From positions 1-24,336 of the forward strand of contig LGRX02031347.1 in NCBI GenBank assembly GCA_001247695.2: DNA of 24,336 nucleotides. The letters run 5' to 3'. The position numbers and the translations under genes are program-made. The notes beneath the pieces were generated by a model. It made no database searches, had not been told where the DNA came from, and worked only from the letters and a program-made list of their open reading frames with translations. This document shows positions 17,401-24,336 of the stretch, piece by piece. Position 1 is the first letter of the stretch. Each line of letters begins with the position of its first letter. Source of the DNA: Cymbomonas tetramitiformis. Its lineage: Eukaryota; Chlorophyta; Pyramimonadophyceae; Pyramimonadales; Pyramimonadaceae.

Positions 17401-19151
17401 CTGAGGTCCTTCCACCCAGCTGCCTTTTTGAACTTCCCGACCAGCATTGACTTCTTCTTGGCAATCTCGTCCTCCGTCATCCTGCAAGCTGTGTGGGAGG
17501 CTGGAGGCTTGTTGTCGAACAAGAACAGATCGTTGTCCAGCCTGAAACAGCAGTTGTACTTTGAGATTTGTTTTGTGAAAAATACCACGAAGTTAACTCA
17601 AAAGTGTTCACCTGCCGGTTCGAAGCATGTCAAACCAATCGTTCGCACTCGTCTCGTTGTAAGTCGGCTTGTCCCTCTTTAAAAGGCTCTTCACCTCAGA
17701 CTCGACATCCTCTCGTAACTTCGTGACTGTACAGTGGTCTGTGAACTTCCTTGCTGAGGAGATTACAGGAACCGAGGGGTCTTTCGTCTTCTTGTTTGGT
17801 AGCCATTGAGGTCGCTCGCCATCTTTCCCAGGTTTCCAGTACTCCACGTTGAGACAAGTCTCCTCAAACACCTTGACCTGAAAGGCAAAATACTGTAAGA
17901 AACCAACTTCCCTGAAACAAATATACAATGTTACAAGTGGTTTTTACCTTTTGAGCTGAAGAGAGCTTAGCCAACTGCCCGTTAGAGTAGAGGCTCGAGA
18001 ATCCGAAAGGTGAGTACTGTCCTAGTGCTTGACAGTTCGTTGCAACACACTGCTCCAAGCGAGGGTCCAACTTCAGCACGTCGTAGATGTTGATTAGCTT
18101 CTTGAAAAAATACTCGGTGTACTCTTCTTTGTCAATTGCTCCAAGCTCAGCCTTCATCCCAGGACCAGTTGGCTTCTTGCCACCGTGAAGAGAAGGCCAG
18201 TTCCGCATGTGCCGTTTGAAGAACGTAAACTTGCTGTAAAACGTGTACGTCTTTGAACCTTTTTCATTAGCAACCAAGCGAGAGCCAGCCAAAAGGTTTA
18301 TTTCAAGCGGAGTAATGTCCTTGGAAAATATCTGTTAAGAAACAACGAGTTAAATCAAACGCTGGTACAAGAACAGTGTACAACTGGAAGTGAAGATAAA
18401 ATATTTCCGTCATCGATGACGGAAACAGCAGACGCTGGCTAAAATAACCTGTATTTTTGCCTTTAGCACATGTTTCCGTCATCGATGACGGTAAACTTAC
18501 AAAAAAAAGAACCGTACAAGAAAATATTTCCGTCATCGATGACGGAAACAGCAGACACTGGCTAAACTAACCTGTATTTTTGCACCTATAAGATATTTCC
18601 GTCATCGATGACGGAAATATGTAAAGTAAACATGTAAAAAAATAAAGTTGAAACCCGAAGAAAGAGGAAAGTACCTGAACTTTACACTGCGTAAAACGCT
18701 TGTCACCTGGAGGGACTTGTTCGCCTGCAACAGTGGCTCCGTGACTGAAGGCAATCTTGAAGCCTTCGTTTCTACCGTGGCCGTCAATTGCCATGCACTT
18801 TGTCCTGCTCAAAAGGTATTTTTAGTGACAACACTCGAAAGAAATAAAAACAAACAACTCAATTGGAGAAAGAAAAAACACTTACTGCTTCCCTGGAGTC
18901 TCGTACATGAGCATGTCGCAAGTGGGGTCGAACCCAACCGCCGCAATGCGCTTCATGCACTCCTCCCCCTTGTGAGGGTGCCCACGCGGGTTGTCCGTAA
19001 AGGAGCAGTCCTTCAAAGAAAACTGTTGCTCAGTACGAAGAAACCTGCGCGCGTAAATCGCCTCGATGCTCATCGTGCCTGGGTCGGTACTACTTTTTTT
19101 TGCGTCAGACAATTGGACAAATGGAGTCCTTCTCCCAGCAGCTGAAGCCAT
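14446..19151 (-). CDS. ParB-like domain/DNA amino-methyltransferase fusion, nine exons
   Basis: Exons are 19151-18886, 18804-18675, 18331-17948, 17877-17612, 17541-16964, 16870-16458, 16048-15320, 15242-14667 and 14579-14446. All introns are GT-AG and all phases agree, giving 1,158 residues if one base is restored in the G run at about 15784-15788. Residues 28-103 look like a ParB N-terminal domain: NPRGH at 54-58, GFDPT at 73-77, and the hallmark IDGHGRNEG at 95-103. Residues about 415-480 are almost purely Asp/Glu/Lys/Asn, followed by a basic helix-prone stretch (about 550-630) and another acidic stretch. The catalytic part has SDVPWG (834-839, motif IV position) and then DPFMGSG (1109-1115) running into STGVGALRAKRAFFGIE (motifs I and II). 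The IV-before-I order is the beta class, which methylates adenine N6 or cytosine N4. Motif IV is DVPW, not DPPW. A Cys/His-containing insert precedes motif I. Such ParB-methylase fusions are known mainly from phages and bacterial mobile elements. It is divergent from the RING gene. Confidence 0.8.
16049..16457 (-). other. Methyltransferase intron 6 with three TCATCGATGA palindromes
   Basis: This is the longest intron of the gene (409 bp, GTGCGG...TTGCAG). It holds exact palindromes at 16111, 16179 and 16317, a degenerate one near 16244, and a G-rich GGGGGAGTGGGGGAGT repeat on the minus strand (16384-16399). The donor is weaker than the others but is the only phase-0 choice that joins the two flanking frames. 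Confidence 0.65.
18332..18674 (-). other. Methyltransferase intron 2 with four palindromes in a 123-bp duplication
   Basis: Exact TCATCGATGA copies start at 18410, 18479, 18533 and 18602, with intervals 69, 54 and 69 bp. The alternation comes from a tandem duplication with a 123-bp period: the segment ACGGAAACAGCAGAC followed by TGGCTAAA...CCTGTATTTTTGC appears after both the first and the third palindrome. The copy at 18410 is a perfect 22-bp palindrome (arms TTTCCGTCATC). Confidence 0.8.
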
Positions 19152-19457
19152 TGTTGCAAAAATATTCAAGGAACTGTTTTTTACTTCTCAAGTTAGAGGC
19201 AGTAAAATTATTTTGGAAGTAACTATTTTAAAACATTTACGACAACAGCCTGTTACCCAGTTTGACTTAGCAAAAATTTTACCTCGCTGACGCGTCACGC
19301 GTCGCACGCGCGGTGACACTTTTTTGTGCGCTCAGTGACACAAATTTCACTGAAGCGGGTGACAGTGACTCTGTGACTGGGTTCAGCTACTTAGTCGTAA
19401 ATGTTATTTATTAAAAAAACATTATCTCATTTTTTGTTGAAGTAAAAGTTTAACAAA
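19152..19457. promoter_or_regulatory. Presumed bidirectional promoter, methyltransferase/RING genes
   Basis: These 306 bp separate two divergent start codons (ATG at 19151 on the minus strand and at 19458 on the plus strand). In the middle are a perfect palindrome TGACGCGTCA (19288-19297) overlapping a second ACGCGTC, and five GTGAC motifs (19313, 19335, 19359, 19365, 19373) plus one inverted. A TATA-less, motif-rich shared promoter is inferred from the geometry only. Confidence 0.45.
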
Positions 19458-19874
19458 ATGTCTTCCACCCAAGAAAGCTTGCACGCAGCGTACGCAACTG
19501 ACATTAACGACGAAGATGCCAGTGAGATTCTGGCCATGATGTTTCCTTTTCTTCAGAACGCTCCGTGTTTGACACACGGAGCCGAGCTACTTCACAGAGA
19601 CCAACCACGCAGGGACTTTGCGCAGCTGTCTTTTAATGAACTGCTTGAGAAGTTACTTCCTGGTTCAAAAGAAGAACTAGATGTTTGCTGTGTGTGTCAG
19701 GAAGAGATCAAAGAGTGTGAAAATATTACGAATGGTCTTGGCTGCTGGTGCAAGACAACATTCTACCACACGAACTGTTTCGAGAAATACTTAAATAGTT
19801 GTGAAACTTCCGCCACCTGTCCAATCTGCAGGACCAATTGGTCTGAAGAAGAAGAACAAGTGCTAGTTGACTAG
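19458..19874 (+). CDS. Small RING-CH-type zinc finger protein
   Basis: An uninterrupted 138-codon gene; the ATG lies in a good eukaryotic context (AACAAAATG). Zinc ligands are Cys77/78 and Cys80, Cys96-x-Cys98, His104-x2-Cys107 and Cys121-x2-Cys124, in a pattern C-x2-C...C-x-C...H-x2-C...C-x2-C. That is closest to the RING-CH (RINGv, MARCH-type) fold used by ubiquitin E3 ligases, though the spacing between Cys98 and His104 is slightly short. There is no membrane segment, unlike most MARCH proteins. The first 70 residues are acidic and helix-prone and may bind a substrate. It lies divergently next to the methyltransferase gene and codirectionally with the transposase. An E3 role is an inference from the ligand pattern. 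A PHD-like zinc finger is the main alternative. Confidence 0.8.
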   Translation: MSSTQESLHAAYATDINDEDASEILAMMFPFLQNAPCLTHGAELLHRDQPRRDFAQLSFNELLEKLLPGSKEELDVCCVCQEEIKECENITNGLGCWCKTTFYHTNCFEKYLNSCETSATCPICRTNWSEEEEQVLVD

Positions 19875-20845
19875 AGAACAACATTAGAGTAAAATAATAT
19901 TTTAGAAACGAAAAGAAAGTAAATTGCCTCACTTGTTTTATTTGCTTGACCAGCTTGCTTGCGTTCTAACTTTGCATGTTCGACAAAATAACTTGCTTTG
20001 CTCCACATTTGCAAACTTAAAGGGTAGCAAAATATGGGGGAGTGGGGGACTCTACAATGGAGGAGTGGGGGACTACGTAATTCGCCACCAGTTTTCTTGT
20101 ATATTAAAACTTTCCGTCATCGAGGACGGTAAGTTTTTTGAGCACAGATTCTTGTCGTAAAATGTGCACTTTGTTATATTACTGTCATCGATGACATAAA
20201 AAATATTTTTATTCAAATTGAACTTCTTTTTATTTTATTATTTTTATTTTTCCCTGCAAACATTCGTGACCACTTTACGCTCTGCAGGTCGACTGTCGAA
20301 CAATTGATCGATTGTCGTTACCGCTATATTTGTTGCGAGTTCTGCACAACACGTTTTCATCACTTGTGTACTGGATGCACTTGTGAGTTGTAGGTAAAGT
20401 TTACATTCAGCGTCTAGTCTTTTAAATATTAAAAGTTTTTGTCATTAAGGACAGATATATTTTATATGCTTATTTTCTTGCTTTAAAAGTGTGTAAGTGT
20501 TTATTCTTGACGTTTTAGGGAGGTCAGTGTGTGCAGAACTCGAAGTTTTCCGTCATCGATGACACAAAACTTTATAACACCCTAATTCAACTTGATAAAT
20601 GTGCTAAACAAAATATTTCCGTCGTCGATTACAGATAAACTTACCGTTCTTAGATTTATATAAAATATTATGCTTAATGAAATATGTTCAAAATAATTTA
20701 ATGTTGGCTTCACCGCTTTCTTTAGCGCGCGCGCGCGTTTTGCGCTGTTTATTTAGTGCGCAACTAGTTTTACGGTAAATTCAAAACATCCTTAAATAAC
20801 TTCTTCAACACTTATTTCTTCAAAATAGTTGTGAACGATTTGAAG
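19875..20845. other. RING-transposase intergenic region
   Basis: No gene is visible in about 970 bp. The region contains two G-rich repeats (20036-20051 and 20060-20074), two exact TCATCGATGA palindromes (20185, 20553), two degenerate ones (20117 and about 20621), and a GC alternation of 13 bp (20725-20737) about 110 bp upstream of the transposase start. That alternating purine-pyrimidine tract could adopt Z-DNA. The rest is AT-rich. Confidence 0.6.
20036..20074. repeat. G-rich 16-mer repeat pair (GGGGGAGTGGGGGACT)
   Basis: A full unit at 20036-20051 is followed by a near copy at 20060-20074. The same unit appears twice at 22758-22796 and once inverted at 16384-16399. Paired units give four G tracts close together, so quadruplex formation is possible. 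Confidence 0.75.
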
Positions 20846-23800
20846 ATGAGCGAGGAAACACAGTTCGTTGATTTCTTTTGGGACAACCCAAATGGCGAGT
20901 GTTGGTGTCGTTCTGTTCGAACTGTTAAGGTTCTTGGTGCACTTTTTGTAATTCATGAAGAGGTTTGCGCCGCTTTTGGATTCGACCCAAAGTCCGGCTT
21001 AGCTTTGTCTAAATCAGCTCGAAACGAATTTGAAAGTGACGAAGACCTTTACAGGGTTGACCCTTCTTACGGTTACGTTGTTTTTGGTTGTTTACCTGAC
21101 GAGGAAAACGATTCTGTCGAAAACGAGTTTGTAGCCCAAAAGGACAGTTCACCTCAAGCTACTCCAGAAAACGAGTTTGTAGCCGAAAAGACTTGTTCGC
21201 CAGTTGGAACTCCGGAAGGTTCGCCTAGAACTGAAGTCATAAATCTAACAGATTCTCCAGAGACTCCCTCACCTCACACAATGATCTCTCCAAGTTCATT
21301 GATGAAAACACCAGTTGTAAACCTTGAGGAGAGTTCTTTTAAGTACGCAGACACATTTCCTCCTGGGTGTTTATTCACAAAGCAGATCCCAGTTGATGTT
21401 GATGGCGAAGTCAGCTACGGGGCACACCTTGACAAAACTGCTTCCAGTGATTGTCGTGGAACCGCACTTGGTACCCTACCATATTTTCGTGTAAATCGGT
21501 CGTGGTCACACTTTACGAAATGGACTTGTACAAAAGTTTCAAGTAAATGGACTGCTTTGAAGGCAAAGGTCACCGTAAGAAAAGCTTTCTGTCTTGGTGA
21601 CGCCGTTTGTAACAACCCGGACTGTGACTATTTAAAGATATTCGGTAAGAAGTACGTGCAAGAGGTGCGTTAATTACACTACTTGGCTTGTCAACTTTAT
21701 TTGTGGAAATTCTATTATTATTTGACTCCTTGAAATATTTTCCAGGTTAAGCATGTCGTCGGGGCACATAAGAGGCGCGAGCCGTTTGAGACGCCTGTTT
21801 GCGAAAAGTGCACTGGACAAACGACTTTCACTGTTTGTGCAGCCAAACTCCTACTCGCACGAGGAGACCTTCCTGAAGGAGGAACCCTTCTTTATTTCAA
21901 GCATGAAGGGTCTCACACTTGCACTGCTTTGAGTAAGAAAGCAAAGCAAACACCGACAGAAGTTACTAAAGCTGCGATCGATGCTGCTCTTCCTGGTTTT
22001 GGAGAGCTTAGCAACGAAAAATTACGGATTGGGGCAACAGCGAACATCTTCAACAAGATGTTAACTGGTCAAGAAAACACCACCTTGGAAGACGTGCTGA
22101 ACATTGCAGAGGCGGTGCAGGACAGTCGTACCCTTAGGGAGGTGGTAAGTGGAAGCAAGAGTTCAAAATATACTCCTCACAAAGACCCGCACGTGGAAGT
22201 CAAGCAGCTTAAATCACGGCTTGAAGACCTAGGACTAAGAGCGTTACTTTTCGACAGGTAAACCCTTCACCAACACTCGTTTAACTTACAACTGTGTTAA
22301 TATACTCGTTTGAAACTGTTATTTGGTGACGTTGCAGGGCTCCATTGCTGTACTTCGTTTGCCCTTTAGACATCCCTTGGTCTCCTGCCAAGGTGATGCT
22401 GTTAATGGACCGACACTTGGGCAAACCTCCATTCAAGGGCCAGTTCGCCTACTCAGACGGCAGCCACAAAACACAAAAGCAACGTGTCGTGGAAAAAATA
22501 TGTGCCGTAATTCCTCAACTTGGTTTAGTAAAACTAGCGGTAAACACTTTGCCCTTTGGTGAACGTGGCGACGACGAGGCTGCAATGTGGGGTGCGGTGG
22601 ACTACGCTTGTGAAACTTATGCAAGAGAACATGAAGAGTTTCATCATTATCTCCAATATTTTCCAGACGGTCGTATAGAATTCCGTCCTGGTGGTTTTGT
22701 TCGTGACGCAGCAGGTAGTTCTTTTTTATCTAGTGCTTCAACCTGTTTTCACAAGTTGGGGGAGTGGGGGACTGTAAAGTGGGGGAGTGGGGGACTTAAA
22801 CATCAAGTTGCACAACTCCACCTTGTGAGATTAACAATATGAAATATTCCCGTGATCGATGACAGCCAAGTTTCAGGTCCCGCATTTCACTTGAATAAAT
22901 GTGCTTCTAAAATATTTTTTGTCATCGATGACGAAAATATTTTCGAAGCACACATTGCACTTGTTTAATTAACTACCTTTTATCTTTTTGTCATCGATGA
23001 CGAAACTGTTTCTGTTTGTAGGTGGACCTTGGAACGGCCTTCGAATGAACTATAACAAGAAGATAAAAAATATAGAAGCGCGTAAAAAGGAACGTGTCCG
23101 TGACGAGCTTACGGGCAAGTGCTTGGAAATAGATTGCGACTTTCACATTGCTCAAGACCTGGGTAAACACTGCAAACGACTGAACAAGTTTTTCAAGGCA
23201 AACCTTTTTAACTCACTTTGGCACAATTGGTGGAAAGCACTCACGCCACTAAGTCTGGTAACTGCAAGGGACAATTTGGTGGAGTTCATCGAGAGTCAAG
23301 ATCGCAAGGATGTACAAGCAGACCTCAAAGGCTTGTTCAACTTTTACTCGAGAGAGGGAGAACGTGTTCTACACCTTTTTCGTGACGCTTCAGCAAACCT
23401 TGCTGAAGCTTTGGGCAACAAGGACAATGCTGCACTTGGGACCTACAAATCTGTGTCCGAGTCTTTACGACTTGAAGTAATTAGCTTCCTGACGCAGGCC
23501 ACCAAATTGAAACACTTGTGTGCGGGTGGGCATGAGGAACGTCGTACGCCTCGTACGGATTCGTTGTACCAAGAGCGACGTGCTAACCATGCGGCGGCTG
23601 AGCGGGCTAAGGCTTACACCGGAGACATCATGGACAAGGTTTGGGAAACGTGGGTAGAATCTGAGACCGCAACAAGTGAAGGCCGAAACCATCGCGCTGA
23701 CAAGTCTAGGACATTGCCAAGAAAATCGCCTGCAGCCCCAGAGCAGGTATTGCAAAGGTTTTTGTCTGTTTACACTGTGAAACTGCGAAGCTAAACTTAT

Positions 23801-24336
23801 ATGTCCCCAATGACAAGCCTATTTTATTGCAGGCTGTTGTGTCCGTGGTTAAGGAGGCACGACAAAAGATCGTTCGAAACAAGATCGTGTTCGAGTTTAG
23901 GGTCAACCCTGACCCTTTGAACAGCTCACTCGACCTGTTCTGGAAACCACTTTCCAAGCTAACGGGTGAGGCGAACGAGGAGATGGTGTTGGAGTTTTTA
24001 CAAAAAGCTTCGGTTCATTCACCCGACAAAGACAAAGTACGCCACTCTGTTCTGACCTTGAAACCTTGTCAGTACAATTCAAAGACAACAAAGGGTCAAG
24101 CCAAACTATTGTTGGCTTTATTCTCGAATCCTGAAAAGCTTATATTATTAAGGGTCGAAGAGCCTACTCCTCATTACAATCCGCAGGGTGAAGACGTAGC
24201 GGTACTTGACCGCACTTTCATTGTTGGAGCCTTTCGTACTGCACAGCACGAAGTGGTTTTCGGTCACGATTTTCGGGATGAACACAACAAGTTTGTACTT
24301 TGTGACTGCAAAGAGTTCCAAGATCAAATGGGACAT
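20846..24336 (+). CDS. Mutator-like transposase, five exons, 3' end outside window
   Basis: Exons are 20846-21664, 21746-22257, 22338-22714, 23022-23746 and 23833 to the window end. All junctions are GT-AG and in phase, giving at least 979 residues without a stop. The ATG at 20846 is the first in frame. Residues 1-240 are acidic and Ser/Thr/Pro-rich. Residues 249-332 hold ordered Cys/His (FCLGDAVC, C260, C292-x2-C295, HEGSHTC at 326-332) like the GCM/WRKY-type zinc fingers of Mutator-like transposases. SDGSHK (483-488) is a candidate first catalytic Asp. IDCDFH (606-611) fits the CxxH signature that follows the second Asp in this superfamily. The last residues, with Cys968-x-Cys970 and CKEFQDQMGH, begin a SWIM zinc finger, the usual C-terminal mark of MULE transposases; its remaining ligands lie beyond the window. 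The catalytic triad is not securely placed. Confidence 0.7.
22715..23021 (+). other. Transposase intron 3 with two palindromes and a G-rich repeat
   Basis: This 307-bp intron (GTAGTT...TTGTAG) holds exact TCATCGATGA copies at 22922 and 22991, a degenerate one at 22851, and two GGGGGAGTGGGGGACT units (22758-22773, 22781-22796). The last palindrome is only about 20 bp from the 3' splice site. Confidence 0.75.

Larger units (their letters stand above)
16111..23000. repeat. Dispersed palindrome TCATCGATGA, 11 exact copies
   Basis: Starts are at 16111, 16179, 16317, 18410, 18479, 18533, 18602, 20185, 20553, 22922 and 22991. Most extend to GTCATCGATGAC, the best to 22 bp with CCG/CGG and TTT/AAA flanks. 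Degenerate copies lie near 16244, 20117, 20621 and 22851. Every copy is in an intron or intergenic DNA. I found none in exons or in the first 16 kb. The chance expectation for one 10-mer in this window is far below one. Confidence 0.9.

Noticed and set aside
18882..19169. Upstream start (MNIFAT...) for the methyltransferase
   Set aside because: The first codon of that version is TTG. The ATG at 19151 is the first true start codon in the exon.

Overview
This is eukaryotic nuclear DNA. The protein-coding stretches are interrupted by GT-AG introns of about 66 to 410 bp that join in frame, and the recognisable genes are eukaryotic transposase families (a Tnp2/CACTA-type and a Mutator-like one). 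The species cannot be fixed from the sequence; a TE-rich alga, plant-lineage organism or other protist would fit. I see no rRNA, tRNA, CRISPR array or bacterial operon.

There are three blocks. Block A (1-9,687): a chain of small hairpins (1-760), a 48-bp tandem repeat (760-905), then a minus-strand, GC-rich, internally repetitive reading frame of about 8.7 kb (9,687 down to 983). That frame is broken once by a TGA (8,497-8,499) and once by a 1-bp deletion (about 6,587). Block B (about 9,720-13,755): a Tnp2/CACTA-like transposase in three recognisable minus-strand exons (13,615-10,473). It is flanked on its 3' side by AT-rich DNA carrying CCTAAA repeats at helical-turn spacing (10-11 bp) and nine TTTAGG-type repeats at exactly 41-42 bp spacing, and on its 5' side by a hairpin. 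Block C (about 14,020 to past the window end): what looks like one large composite element. It carries (i) a nine-exon minus-strand gene (19,151-14,446) for a fusion of a ParB-like domain, an acidic/coiled linker and a beta-class DNA amino-methyltransferase; (ii) a divergent, intronless RING-CH-type protein (19,458-19,874); and (iii) a five-exon (so far) Mutator-like transposase with a GCM/WRKY-like zinc finger, a CxxH motif and the start of a SWIM finger (20,846 to beyond 24,336).

Block C is tied together by an exact 10-mer palindrome, TCATCGATGA. It occurs 11 times between 16.1 and 23.0 kb, always in introns or intergenic DNA, never in an exon, and I saw none elsewhere in the window. In its best form it is a 22-bp perfect palindrome. 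A G-rich 16-mer is dispersed in the same way. A transposase, a ParB-like/methyltransferase protein and a RING protein sharing one element with palindromic, parS-like sites is the most interesting feature here. The functional link is inference.

The transposase of block B and the methyltransferase of block C each carry one single-base frameshift inside a homopolymer run. With run length changed by one, all splice phases and total lengths become consistent, so both may be intact genes with consensus errors.
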